Positions 1 through 8,505 of a DNA stretch of 12,464 bases are shown in pieces. The stretch lies in the NCBI GenBank assembly GCA_020061725.1, contig JAGUXS010000016.1:1-12464 (forward strand). Direction: 5' to 3'. Within the stretch, counting starts at the first letter, position 1. Each line of letters starts with the position of its first letter. This DNA is from Patescibacteria group bacterium. Its GTDB lineage: Bacteria > Patescibacteriota > Patescibacteriia > UBA2591 > PGYQ01. The position numbers and the translations under genes are program-made. The notes under the pieces are model-generated. The model did no database searches and had not been told where the DNA came from. It was given only the letters and a program-made list of their open reading frames with translations.

Positions 1-32
1 ATTTACGATGTAATTATAACATAATTTTAATT

Positions 33-73
33 AACAAAAAACCACAGAAGTAAAATTTCTGTGGTTTTTTGTT
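33..73. terminator. Strong bidirectional intrinsic terminator
   Basis: A perfect 17-bp inverted repeat: arms 33-49 and 57-73, 7-base loop GTAAAAT. The GC-containing core is CCACAGAA/TTCTGTGG. The outer arms are A-rich on the left and T-rich on the right, so either transcript would carry a stem followed by a U run. It lies 22 bases beyond the stop codon of the DUF167 gene and would end the minus-strand atpD-atpC-DUF167 unit. It could also end a plus-strand transcript entering from outside the window. Confidence 0.88.
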
Positions 74-95
74 ATAAAAAGATAAGACTCTACAA

Positions 96-311
96 TTATA
101 TTTCAATTATTTTATTTTTTGAAACAAAACCAGAAAAAATTTTTATTGAAAATTGAGGAACATTAAAATGTTTAGCTAAAAGTTTGATAATTGCTTGATT
201 CGCTTTTCCTTTATTTGCTGGTTTTGTGGCTGAAACAATAAAATTATTTTCATCAATTTTTTTTATTTCATTCTTTTTACTTCCCGGTTTTACTTTGATA
301 AAAATTTTCAT
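96..311 (-). CDS. DUF167 (YggU-family) small protein
   Basis: A 71-residue protein spanning the whole DUF167/YggU family. The recognisable pattern is an N-terminal strand ending in VKPGSKKNEI (residues 7-16), then VSATKPANKGKANQAIIKLL (26-45) with the signature GKAN at 35-38, and a C-terminal KIFSGFVSKNKIIEI. The fold is a small alpha/beta domain; the family's function is unknown and I assign none. The ATG at 309-311 is the only sensible start and has no Shine-Dalgarno motif. It lies 72 bases downstream of atpC on the same strand and is the last gene before the terminator at 33-73, so it probably shares the atpD-atpC transcript. Confidence 0.9.
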   Translation of the reverse strand: MKIFIKVKPGSKKNEIKKIDENNFIVSATKPANKGKANQAIIKLLAKHFNVPQFSIKIFSGFVSKNKIIEI

Positions 312-383
312 AAAGGCAAATTTTTATTTTATTAGATAGTAAGCATCATTAAATACATGATTATTTATGTGGAATAAATAAAA

Positions 384-806
384 TTAAAATCTTTTCTTTT
401 TTGTTTGATGTTTTTTAACAATTTTAAGACGCATTAAAGATTGAGCTAAAATCGCTTTTACATCCGCAATTTCCACATCCTCTCTTTTTTCTTCTAAAAG
501 TTTTTTTGCTTTTTGTCTTGCTTCTTCTGCTCTAATTTCATCAATATCTTCGACTCTTTCTGCCATGTCAGCTAAAATAACAATTTTATTTCCTTTTTGA
601 ACTTCCAAAAATCCACCTGAAACCATTATAAAAAATTCTTCTATTCCTTTTTTTAATTTTAATTCTCCAGCCGAAACTAAAGCGCTGATCAATGGAATGT
701 GATTAGGTAAAACAGTAATTTCTCCATCTTTTGTGGGAATTACAGCTAAATCAATCTTATCTTTATAAACTGTTTTTTCTGGGGTTGTGATTTCAAAATC
801 AATCAT
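384..806 (-). CDS. atpC: F-type ATP synthase epsilon subunit
   Basis: A 140-residue F1 epsilon subunit. It sits in the central stalk of the ATP synthase, links gamma to the c-ring and can inhibit ATP hydrolysis. Residues 1-85 form the N-terminal beta-sandwich: MIDFEITTPEKTVY, then GEITVLPNHIPLISALVSAG at 28-47, and VSGGFLEV at 62-69. Residues 88-132 form the C-terminal helical hairpin, rich in E, A, R and K. The length is normal, with a short basic tail (KKHQTKKKRF). The ATG lies 62 bases after the atpD stop, the usual order atpD-atpC, so co-transcription is likely. There is no Shine-Dalgarno motif. The upstream spacer is AT-rich repeat. Confidence 0.95.
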   Translation of the reverse strand: MIDFEITTPEKTVYKDKIDLAVIPTKDGEITVLPNHIPLISALVSAGELKLKKGIEEFFIMVSGGFLEVQKGNKIVILADMAERVEDIDEIRAEEARQKAKKLLEEKREDVEIADVKAILAQSLMRLKIVKKHQTKKKRF

Positions 807-850
807 AAAAATTTAAAATGTAAAAATCAAAACAAATACAATAATACATA
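807..850. repeat. AT-rich 7-base-period repeat between atpD and atpC
   Basis: The spacer reads as loose 7-mers such as AAATTTA, AAATGTA, AAAATCA and AAACAAA. It resembles the material at 9873-9949 inside the HypF-like gene and at 12255-12305 upstream of gltX. It is degenerate, so membership in one repeat family is a judgement from composition and period, not from exact identity. Confidence 0.45.
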
Positions 851-868
851 AGGGATATTTTACGACTT

Positions 869-2266
<1,398 letters not shown>

Positions 2267-2275
2267 TTATTAAAA

Positions 2276-2310
2276 TTTTCCTTTTTGCACGCCCTTGACA
2301 AAAAGGAAAA
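2276..2310. promoter_or_regulatory. Perfect 12-bp hairpin in the atpD 5' leader
   Basis: Arms 2276-2287 (TTTTCCTTTTTG) and 2299-2310 (CAAAAAGGAAAA) are perfect complements around an 11-base loop containing CGCCC. On the minus strand the hairpin ends 15 bases before the atpD ATG and holds the only AAGGA-like sequence of that leader in its stem. It could modulate atpD translation or mark a processed 5' end; no function is shown. Confidence 0.5.
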
Positions 2311-2360
2311 AATATGATAAAAATATTAAAATAATTCCATTACATTTTAAATTTTGATGT

Positions 2361-2488
2361 GCTGTTTTAAAATCTGTAGACAGAAAAAGCATATAGCTTA
2401 ATTAAAGGTTAGAATTGGTTAATTCTCCTTTTCCTATTTTAATCCTTTAATTTTTCTTTTGTCTACAGATTTTAAAATAGCATTTTTT
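2361..2488. other. Nested long inverted repeat, possible structured RNA or MITE-like element
   Basis: The outer arms are 2361-2381 (GCTGTTTTAAAATCTGTAGAC) written here only by ends and position: they start GCTGTTTTAAAATC and end TGTAGAC, and pair with 2461-2481. That is 20 of 21 Watson-Crick pairs plus one G-U in a plus-strand RNA. Inside is a second perfect 9-bp pair (2400-2408 with 2444-2452) and a third hairpin AGAATT-GGTT-AATTCT (2411-2426). Six T follow the right arm at 2483-2488, so a plus-strand transcript would end like a terminator. The element contains no gene and lies between vanW and atpD. It could be a small RNA, a leader structure of atpD, or a short inverted-repeat mobile element; no clear target duplication is visible. 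Confidence 0.6.
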
Positions 2489-2566
2489 ATTTATTGTGAT
2501 GGGGGGTGAAATTATAATTCCGCTTTTTTATTTTACATTCTTAATTTTTAATTCTGTATTCTGCAT

Positions 2567-4396
2567 TTATTCCACGGCTTTCCCAATTAAACAAATCGCG
2601 CCCCATGGTTTATAGTGACTTTTAAAAGTTTTAATTTTTTGTTCACCATTAAAATAAATAATAGTTCGAGTAAATTCTGCGTCAGCTCCGTCATGACTGG
2701 TTTCAATACATTTTTTTTCTCCTGGTTTTAAATCTTCTGTTTTAATAATTTTAGTTTTAGGGGCTTTAATAATATTAAAGATTTTATTTTTTGTTATTTC
2801 AACTTTTCTGCCATCATTAATTCCCCAAAATTCAAAAATTAAATCATTTTTTTCTATTTTAGTTTGAATTAAAATATAATTATTTGTATCATTTTTAAAT
2901 TTTAAATCTGGATGCGGTCCATAAATAGCCGCGTCCATTCCAGCTGGTTCATAATATTGAACACGAAATGTATGTGGTTGTCTTTCTAAAATAGGCAATC
3001 CGGAATTTAAAGCGGTTCTAAACATGGTCGTGCCTATTTGACACAATCCTCCGCCATATTCATAGGTTGTTTTATTCCCCTTAATAACTAATTCAGGTAA
3101 ATAACCAGTTTTTTTATTTATTTCCCCCAAAGCCTTAACAGTTGAAAATTCTTCATCTGGTTTAATTAATAATCCATTTAACGCAGTTGCGCCTGTCTTA
3201 ATATTACTTCGTCGATTTTTCGGACTTCCTTTAAAATTAGACTTTCCGATACCGATTATTTCTTTAATACCTAAATCATTAGCGCTTTCTGTGGTAATTT
3301 CAGGTTCTATTTCTTCCACGATTAATTCAATTTCTTTGTTTTTTTTAAAAACGATTTCTTTGTTTATTTTTTGATAGGTTTTTTCTATATTTAATTTCTT
3401 CCCATTTTTGCTTGCCTGAAATTCAACAATTTTTCCATTGTCAATTTTAAATTTAGCGTTTTGAGCCTCTTGATCAATTTCCATCGCAATAGTTTTTAAT
3501 TTTTTTTCTATTTTTTCTTGATTAAATCCAATGCTAATTTCTTTTTGATTTTCTTCTAAATTTTTAAATTGATTAAATTGAAATTCAATCCATTCCTTAC
3601 CAACATCTTTTTTTATTTCCCATTTTTTACCTTTAAAAGATAAATTAACTGGAAATAAATCTATAATTTCCTGAGCGACTGGAATAAATGTTTCAATTTG
3701 TTCTTTTGTTATTTTAGGACTTTCAATAATTAAAGTCAAATCAATTGGCTGAATATCTAAAAATTTTAAATTTTGTTCAAGCTCTTCTATTGCTTGTTGA
3801 TAATCTAAAACATAACCTTCCTTTTCTGAAACAACCGCTATTTGATAATTTGTGTTAATTTTAAAATCCGCGTTTTGCGAAGATTTTTCTAAAAAATGAA
3901 AATTATCTTTTAAGATTTTAATTAATTCTTCTTTTTTAAAATCATATTTCATTTCTATTTGTCGTCCATAAATTAAAGCATTCCATTGTTCTTTAATAAA
4001 ATTAAAATCTTGATAATTTCTGCCTATTTGAAATGCCTGTTGAACTGAATTTTCTAAATCAAATTTTAAAAGATCGCGTGATAAGTCCGGATCTGTCAAT
4101 CCTATTGCAATTAAATCAATTTTAACAATTTTATCTCCTGAAATAAAAATTAATCCTTTTTGATTAATTTGTTCGGTTATTTCTTTTAAAAGACCTACCG
4201 CTTGTTCTTGAGTTTTTCCAGATAAATTTAAATTTCCTATTTTTATTCCGGGATAAATTTTTTGGTTGTAATATACTTCAAAAATCGCAAAAAAAATAAA
4301 CAAAAACAAAATCAATCCTCCTAAAATGAGGATTAATTTTATCCAAATAGAAAGATTAATTTTTTCTGTTTTTTTTTTAAGAAAATTTATTTTCAT
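2567..4396 (-). CDS. Membrane-anchored VanW-domain protein with PG-binding-type repeats
   Basis: A 609-residue protein counted from the ATG at 4394-4396; a TTG five codons upstream (4409-4411) is the alternative start and neither has a Shine-Dalgarno motif. A short basic N-terminus precedes one transmembrane helix (about residues 15-43), so most of the protein lies outside the membrane. Next come roughly two YoaR-type peptidoglycan-binding-4 modules (about 45-365, beginning YPGIKIGNLNLSGKT). The VanW domain follows (about 375-535), with RRSNIKTGATALNG (395-408), GGGLCQIGTTMF (448-459), ERQPH (471-475) and YYEPAGMDAAIYGP. The tail has a G5-like PGEKKCIETSHDGADAEF segment. VanW proteins occur in some vancomycin-resistance clusters and widely in CPR surface proteins, but their biochemical role is unknown. 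It lies 60 bases downstream of hsp20, with only weak AT-rich hairpins (for example 4419-4435) between them. Confidence 0.88.
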   Translation of the reverse strand: MKINFLKKKTEKINLSIWIKLILILGGLILFLFIFFAIFEVYYNQKIYPGIKIGNLNLSGKTQEQAVGLLKEITEQINQKGLIFISGDKIVKIDLIAIGLTDPDLSRDLLKFDLENSVQQAFQIGRNYQDFNFIKEQWNALIYGRQIEMKYDFKKEELIKILKDNFHFLEKSSQNADFKINTNYQIAVVSEKEGYVLDYQQAIEELEQNLKFLDIQPIDLTLIIESPKITKEQIETFIPVAQEIIDLFPVNLSFKGKKWEIKKDVGKEWIEFQFNQFKNLEENQKEISIGFNQEKIEKKLKTIAMEIDQEAQNAKFKIDNGKIVEFQASKNGKKLNIEKTYQKINKEIVFKKNKEIELIVEEIEPEITTESANDLGIKEIIGIGKSNFKGSPKNRRSNIKTGATALNGLLIKPDEEFSTVKALGEINKKTGYLPELVIKGNKTTYEYGGGLCQIGTTMFRTALNSGLPILERQPHTFRVQYYEPAGMDAAIYGPHPDLKFKNDTNNYILIQTKIEKNDLIFEFWGINDGRKVEITKNKIFNIIKAPKTKIIKTEDLKPGEKKCIETSHDGADAEFTRTIIYFNGEQKIKTFKSHYKPWGAICLIGKAVE

Positions 4397-4456
4397 TATT
4401 TTATTAGGCAACAGTCATCTTCTTATAAAAAGAAGTTATATATTTTTATATAAAAA

Positions 4457-4906
4457 TTATTTTGCCTGCACTTTTATATTAATCGCTTTTGACTTTGTCG
4501 CTTTTGGCAAAGTAATGGTTAAAACTCCGTTTTCTAATTCAGCCGCGATTTCTTCGGTTTTTACTTCAACTGGCAAAATAATAGAACGAGAAAAATTTCC
4601 CCAATAACATTCTTGATAAAAAAAATCTTCCTTATCAATTTCAAATTCTTGGCGCCTAGAGCCTCGGATGGTAATCATATCGTTATTAATAGAAATATCT
4701 ATATCTTCCGGTTTAACTCCGGCAATTGTTGATTTTATCACAATATTATCCTTAGTTTGATAAACATCAACTGAGAGCTGTCCATCTTCTTCCAACCATT
4801 CATCTTGTTGTGAAGATCTAACTGGTTGTCTTCCTTCTTCCACTTCTTCTGACTCCCCTTTTTCGTCATCGTCGTTTGGATGATTTGTTTGAAAAAGAAA
4901 TTTCAT
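4457..4906 (-). CDS. Hsp20/alpha-crystallin small heat-shock protein
   Basis: A 149-residue cytoplasmic holdase chaperone that binds unfolding proteins without ATP. An acidic, disordered N-terminal arm (residues 8-42, rich in D, E and Q) precedes the alpha-crystallin domain (about 43-136). Within it are LSVDVYQTKDNIVIKSTIAG, the loop segment YQECYWGNFSRSIILP (97-112) and the family signature GVLTITLPK (127-135). The C-terminal INIKV (142-146) fits the I/V-x-I/V anchor used in oligomer assembly. The length is normal. This gene has the best ribosome-binding site in the window (AGGGAG, 8 bases before the ATG), directly preceded by a dyad at 4922-4946. Both fit a gene under dedicated stress control. 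Confidence 0.95.
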   Translation of the reverse strand: MKFLFQTNHPNDDDEKGESEEVEEGRQPVRSSQQDEWLEEDGQLSVDVYQTKDNIVIKSTIAGVKPEDIDISINNDMITIRGSRRQEFEIDKEDFFYQECYWGNFSRSIILPVEVKTEEIAAELENGVLTITLPKATKSKAINIKVQAK

Positions 4907-4914
4907 AATATTTT

Positions 4915-4920
4915 CTCCCT
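4915..4920 (-). promoter_or_regulatory. Shine-Dalgarno sequence of hsp20
   Basis: AGGGAG on the minus strand, with an 8-base spacer to the ATG at 4904-4906. It fixes the hsp20 start and is notable because nearly all other genes here lack such a motif. Confidence 0.85.
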
Positions 4921-4921
4921 A

Positions 4922-4946
4922 TTAATTCACAAAATTAGTGAATTAA
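4922..4946 (-). promoter_or_regulatory. Dyad TTAATTCAC-N7-GTGAATTAA upstream of hsp20
   Basis: A perfect 9-bp inverted repeat with a 7-base spacer ends two bases before the hsp20 Shine-Dalgarno sequence. Its layout resembles heat-shock operators: CIRCE has 9-bp arms starting TTAGCACTC with N9, and HAIR has 7-bp arms with N7. The sequence itself matches neither consensus. It could be an operator for an HrcA- or HspR-like repressor, or a leader hairpin affecting access to the ribosome site. Confidence 0.5.
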
Positions 4947-4968
4947 ATTAAAAAATTAAAATTAAAAT

Positions 4969-5359
4969 TTATTTTTCTAAAATTTCATAAACATTTTTAA
5001 ATAAATTATAATAATCTTCTTCAATTTTTTGATATAATTCATCTAAAAAATCTTCATCATAAGTATGAATAATTTTATTTCTATCGTCTGTTATTTTTAA
5101 TAACAATTCTGTTTGTTCATCAAAAATCAATTTATTTTTTCTTAATTCTCTAAAACATTCTTTGGGCGAAAAAACGTCTATGCTAAATTTTTCATTCAAA
5201 AATACTTTGACAGTTTTCCAACAAAGCTCAAAAGTATATTCAAATCTTTTAATTACAGAATCTCTTATCAGCTCATTTTTTCTTTGATCTAAAGCTTTTT
5301 TTTAAAGTCGCTAATGTTTTTTGAAATTCTTTTAATTTTAAGTTTAATGTGTTATCCAT
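4969..5359 (-). pseudogene. Frameshifted HEPN-domain protein (HI0074/HepT-like toxin partner)
   Basis: From the ATG at 5357-5359 the frame reads MDNTLNLKLKEFQKTLATLK and then hits a TGA after a run of eight A (plus-strand T8, 5296-5303). Removing one A restores a 129-residue protein, the usual HI0074-family length. It continues as KALDQRKNELIRDSVIKRFE and YTFELCWKTVK and then the intact C-terminal part. That part contains RNKIIH (restored residues 93-98), the R-x4-H motif of HEPN RNases. Homologues pair with a minimal nucleotidyltransferase as the substrate-binding or toxin partner, and that partner is encoded just upstream, overlapping by 16 bases. The single-base shift could be gene decay, a homopolymer sequencing error, or a site where transcriptional slippage yields some full protein. 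Confidence 0.82.
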
Positions 5360-5641
5360 AAAATTTTATTATTAAAAATATTTTTCTTAAATTCATTGGA
5401 TACTTTATTAAAGTTTATAATATCAACAAAATAAGGCAAAGTGGAATTTGTAAACTCTTCTTTTAATTTAATCAATTCTTTATTTTCAACTTTACCAATT
5501 ACTCCCAAATCAAGATCGCCAAAATGTTCTTTAATCAGAACTAGAACCAAAAATAAAAAACTTCAAATTTTTATTTTGATTAAATTTGTTAATTTTATTT
5601 TTTACCATTTGTAAATATTTATCTTTAATCATATTAAACAT
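5344..5641 (-). pseudogene. Frameshifted minimal nucleotidyltransferase (MNT/MntA-like)
   Basis: The frame opening at the ATG 5639-5641 encodes MFNMIKDKYLQMVKNKINKF and reaches KFFIFGSS, the start of the nucleotidyltransferase GS motif, before a TAA at 5531-5533. The next frame carries on at once with IKEHFGDLDLGVIG, supplying the DxD (DLD) metal-binding pair, and ends LPYFVDIINFNKVSNEF through to the stop at 5344-5346. One inserted base or two lost bases between about 5534 and 5546, between the GS and DxD motifs, explains the break. Restored, it is about 98 residues, normal for MNT proteins. It overlaps the HEPN gene by 16 bases, the standard MNT-HEPN toxin-antitoxin arrangement. In that family MntA-type proteins neutralise the HEPN RNase by adenylylation. 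As sequenced, no active nucleotidyltransferase can be made without frameshifting. Confidence 0.8.
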
Positions 5642-5659
5642 TTTTATGTTTCACGTCAA
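5631..5659 (-). promoter_or_regulatory. Candidate sigma70-type promoter at the MNT gene
   Basis: On the minus strand TTGACG (5654-5659) and TAATAT (5631-5636) are separated by exactly 17 bases. The expected start of transcription, near 5624, is inside the predicted first codons of the MNT gene. Either translation then begins at the ATG at 5606-5608, or the match is fortuitous in AT-rich DNA. Confidence 0.35.
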
Positions 5660-5729
5660 ATATTATTATGTTAAATAATAAAATGAAATTTGATTATTTT
5701 GTGTATACTTACTTAAACACTAAGCTGAG

Positions 5730-6428
5730 TTATTGATGGTATTTTAAAAATAAATCAATAATTTTTTTTATTTCTTGAAATAAATTTAAATCAATTTTTA
5801 TTTTTTTAAATTCCCTCTCGTTTAACATTAGCCTTAAAACTTTAATTGCGTTAGTGGAAATATTTAAACTATCTAAATCAATTTCTTTGCATTTTTGACA
5901 GAGTAATCCGCCAAATTTAAAACTAAAAACATTTTCATTTGGTTTGATTTTTATTTTACAATGAACGCATTGATATAATTCCGGCGCATAACCCAATAAA
6001 GAAAGGAAATGCAAGATAAAATAATAAGTTAAATAATCGCATTGATTGACTGATTTTAATGAAATCGTTTCTAATGTTTTTCTTAATAATCTAAAAATTT
6101 TTTCATCTTTAAGATGAACCTTTGTCATTAAGTCCGCTATTTTTAAAATCTGGCTTCCGTGTTTTATTTTTACTAAATCAAATTTTAAATTGCAAAAACT
6201 ATTTATTGTTTTGCTTCCAATTATTTTATCAAAATTTTTTCCTTTAACAATTATTAAATCAACCAAAGTAAACGGCTCTAAATGTCCAGCCAATTTGCTT
6301 TTTATTTTTCTCGTTCCATGAGCTATTGTTTCAATTTTCCCGTAATCTCGTGTATAAATAGTTATTAAACGATCGTTTTCTCTAAAATTTTCCCGCTTTA
6401 AAATTATTCCTATTGTTTTGTAAAACAT
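5730..6428 (-). CDS. recO: DNA repair protein RecO
   Basis: A 232-residue RecO. It binds single-stranded DNA and SSB and, with RecR, loads RecA and anneals strands in the RecF pathway. The N-terminal OB-fold is residues 1-78 (YKTIGIILKRENFRENDRLI, YTRDYGKIETIAHGTRKIKS). A helical domain follows with the zinc-binding quartet CVHC (C154, C157) and CQKC (C177, C180), and the typical FSFKFGGLLC between them. The length is normal. The ATG at 6426-6428 has no Shine-Dalgarno motif and is preceded by repeat DNA shared with recJ. It lies 146 bases downstream of recJ on the same strand, so the two repair genes may share transcription. Confidence 0.94.
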   Translation of the reverse strand: MFYKTIGIILKRENFRENDRLITIYTRDYGKIETIAHGTRKIKSKLAGHLEPFTLVDLIIVKGKNFDKIIGSKTINSFCNLKFDLVKIKHGSQILKIADLMTKVHLKDEKIFRLLRKTLETISLKSVNQCDYLTYYFILHFLSLLGYAPELYQCVHCKIKIKPNENVFSFKFGGLLCQKCKEIDLDSLNISTNAIKVLRLMLNEREFKKIKIDLNLFQEIKKIIDLFLKYHQ

Positions 6429-6438
6429 AAAATAAGTA

Positions 6439-6520
6439 AAATTTAGGAAAAATTTTTACGAAATCCTAATTTCAAAATTCAAATATCAAATCAAATTTAA
6501 AATCCAAATAACAAAAAAAC
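6439..6520. repeat. AT-rich dispersed repeat upstream of recO
   Basis: Bases 6439-6459 are identical to 8396-8416 upstream of recJ (21 bases, containing TTTAGGAAAAATTTTTAC). Just beyond, TTAGGA and TCCTAA form an inverted pair, followed by low-complexity 7-mers (TTCAAAA, TTCAAAT, ATCAAAT). Both copies lie about 10-16 bases before a start codon and in the same orientation. A short TGACT-TTT-AGTCA palindrome at 6534-6546 lies in the rest of this gap. Confidence 0.65.
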
Positions 6521-6574
6521 AAAAGATAATTTTTGACTTTTAGTCATACTTATTAATTTAATATTTAGATTTTG

Positions 6575-8380
6575 TCATTTATTGTTATTTTTTAAATCCA
6601 CAATTTTCAATTGCAATTCTCTATTTCCATTCCATTCATTAACATTAATTTCAAAAACAACGTCAATTTTGTCGTTTATTTTTAATTCTTTTTCTCCAAA
6701 ACCAAAACCAATCATTTTAACAGGTTTTTGTCGATCATCCGAAACTAATAATTTTAAATGTTTGCCATTTTGACCAAGTTTTTCTAAATTCGCTATTTTT
6801 AAATTTTTAATTAAAAATTTTGGCTTGGAATTATCTTTTCCATAAGGTTCAAATTTTTTTAATTCATCAAATAACTCCCAGCTTACTTCGGATAAATTTA
6901 TTTCCTGATCAATTTTTAAAAAAGGAATTAAGTCTTGATCTAAAATTTCTTTACTGGCTATTTTGCTTAATTTTTCTTTAAAATTTTCTAAATCATTTTC
7001 TAAAAAATTAAAAGCAACCGCGCCGCTATGCCCGCCAAAAGAAACTAAAAGATCTTTAACTTTTTCTAAGGCGACGATTAAATTAAAATTGTCCGATCTT
7101 CCGGATCCTTTTATTGTTGTTCTTTCTTTATTATCTATTTTTTGTTTTTTAAAAGTCATAGCCATTACCGACCGATTAAATTTTTTGCAAAGTCTTCCAG
7201 CCACTAATCCTAAAACTCCTTCTGGCCAATTTTTATTTAAAACAAATAAAATTTTTTGTTTATTGTCCACTTTACCAATTTGTTTTAAAGCTTGCGAAAC
7301 TATTTCTTCTATTATTTTTTGTCTTTCTTGATTAATTTGATTTAATTCCTCTGCCAATTTTTTTGCCTCTTCTTTATCTTGAGTTTTTAAAAGTTGATAG
7401 CTTGTATTAGCGTGATCAAGTCTTCCCGCGGCATTAATTCGAGGGGCAATTTGAAAACCAACATTCCAAGTGTCTAGTTTGTAATTTGAAATTCCTTTCA
7501 TTTGTTCAGAATTAAAGGTTTGTGATTTATTAGAAATTAAATTAGAACTTAATCCAATTATTTTAATTAATTCTTGAAGACCAATTCGTTTGGTTTTATT
7601 TAAAACAATTAATCCGTGTTTAACTAATGTTTTATTTTCTCCCAAAACAGGAACTAAATCTGCTACCGTTGCAATAACCAATAAATCCAAAAGCCATTTT
7701 TCAAATCCTTCAAAATTAAATTCATTGCTTGTTTTTTGTTTTTCTTTGAGAAGCGCTTGAGCTAATTTAAAAGCCACTCCTGCTCCGGCTAAATCTTTGA
7801 AAGGATATCTGTTGTCTGTTTTGGGATGAATTATCGCAAACGCTTTTGGTATATCTTTTAAAATAGCGTAATGATGATCGGTAATAATTACATCTACATT
7901 CTTTTTTTTAGCGTATTCTACGGCTTTTTTATCTTTAATTCCACAATCCACAGTAATAATTAATCCTCCCTGTTTTTTAAATTCTTTAATTTTCTGACAC
8001 AAAAAATCAATTGCCGGCTCTTTTAATCCATATCCTTCTCTTTCTCGATGAGGAATATAAATTTCAGTTTTTGCTCCCAATTTTTCCAAAGTTTCAACTA
8101 ATAAAAGCGATCCGCAAATTCCATCGGCGTCATAATCCCCATGAACCATAATCAATTCTTGATTTTGAATCGCTAAAAAAATTCTTTTGATTGCTTTTTT
8201 TATTTCAAAAAATAGAAAAGGATCAAGAACATCTTGAGTATAATCTGGATACAAAAATTCATCAATTTGTTCTTGTGTTTTTAACTCTCTGTTAAATAAT
8301 AATTGTAAAATAATCGGATTGATTTGTGGAAATTGATTTTTTTCTTCTATTGAAATTGGTTTATTAATAATCCAGCGCAT
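6575..8380 (-). CDS. recJ: Single-stranded-DNA exonuclease RecJ
   Basis: A 601-residue RecJ of the DHH phosphoesterase superfamily, a 5'-to-3' single-strand exonuclease in recombination and mismatch or base-excision repair. The catalytic motifs are intact: HGDYDADG (80-87), VDCG (144-147), TDHH (167-170), and IAPRINAAGRLDHA (311-324) linking to the DHHA1 domain. There SGRSD (426-430) and GGHSGA (449-454) are seen; the more usual GGH context is GGHxxAAG. The C-terminal OB-like domain includes EPYGKDNSKPKF (511-522). The length is normal for bacterial RecJ. The ATG at 8378-8380 has no Shine-Dalgarno motif. It lies 156 bases downstream of the hydrogenase subunit and 146 bases upstream of recO. 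Confidence 0.95.
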   Translation of the reverse strand: MRWIINKPISIEEKNQFPQINPIILQLLFNRELKTQEQIDEFLYPDYTQDVLDPFLFFEIKKAIKRIFLAIQNQELIMVHGDYDADGICGSLLLVETLEKLGAKTEIYIPHREREGYGLKEPAIDFLCQKIKEFKKQGGLIITVDCGIKDKKAVEYAKKKNVDVIITDHHYAILKDIPKAFAIIHPKTDNRYPFKDLAGAGVAFKLAQALLKEKQKTSNEFNFEGFEKWLLDLLVIATVADLVPVLGENKTLVKHGLIVLNKTKRIGLQELIKIIGLSSNLISNKSQTFNSEQMKGISNYKLDTWNVGFQIAPRINAAGRLDHANTSYQLLKTQDKEEAKKLAEELNQINQERQKIIEEIVSQALKQIGKVDNKQKILFVLNKNWPEGVLGLVAGRLCKKFNRSVMAMTFKKQKIDNKERTTIKGSGRSDNFNLIVALEKVKDLLVSFGGHSGAVAFNFLENDLENFKEKLSKIASKEILDQDLIPFLKIDQEINLSEVSWELFDELKKFEPYGKDNSKPKFLIKNLKIANLEKLGQNGKHLKLLVSDDRQKPVKMIGFGFGEKELKINDKIDVVFEINVNEWNGNRELQLKIVDLKNNNK

Positions 8381-8395
8381 AAAATAGAGGCAAAA

Positions 8396-8505
8396 AAATT
8401 TAGGAAAAATTTTTACAAAATTCTAAATTCCAATATTCAATGATATTTAATGAATATCCAATAACCAATAAATCCAAAATCTAATAAACACAATACGAAA
8501 TTTAC
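8396..8505. repeat. AT-rich dispersed repeat upstream of recJ
   Basis: It begins with the 21 bases also found at 6439-6459. Degenerate 7-mers follow (AAATTCT, AAATTCC, AATATTC), with an imperfect hairpin ATATTCA (8433-8439) / TGAATAT (8451-8457) and the direct repeats TACGAAATTTA at 8494-8504 and 8508-8518. No gene is present. It fills most of the recJ to hydrogenase-subunit gap. Confidence 0.6.

Noticed and set aside
2295..2318. TTGACA with TATGAT as a plus-strand promoter
   Set aside because: The spacer is only 12 bases; the alternative -10 at 17 bases (TAAAAA) is weak, so it is not listed as a feature.
2361..2481. The two 21-base arms (TTTTAAAATCTGTAGAC) look like CRISPR repeats
   Set aside because: They are inverted, not direct, and there are only two; no repeat-spacer spacing and no cas gene is present.
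4326..4607. A 93-codon plus-strand open frame across the vanW start and hsp20 end
   Set aside because: It overlaps two well-supported minus-strand genes and its hydrophobic content is the complement of the VanW membrane helix.
5296..5303. Programmed -1 ribosomal frameshifting at the A8 run of the HEPN gene
   Set aside because: A -1 shift here leads straight to AAG CTT TAG; the restored protein needs a +1 shift or loss of one A, so slippage or mutation fits better.
6963..7331. A 122-codon plus-strand open frame opposite recJ
   Set aside because: It lies entirely within recJ, has no recognisable motif and no start signal; AT-rich antisense frames of this size are expected here.
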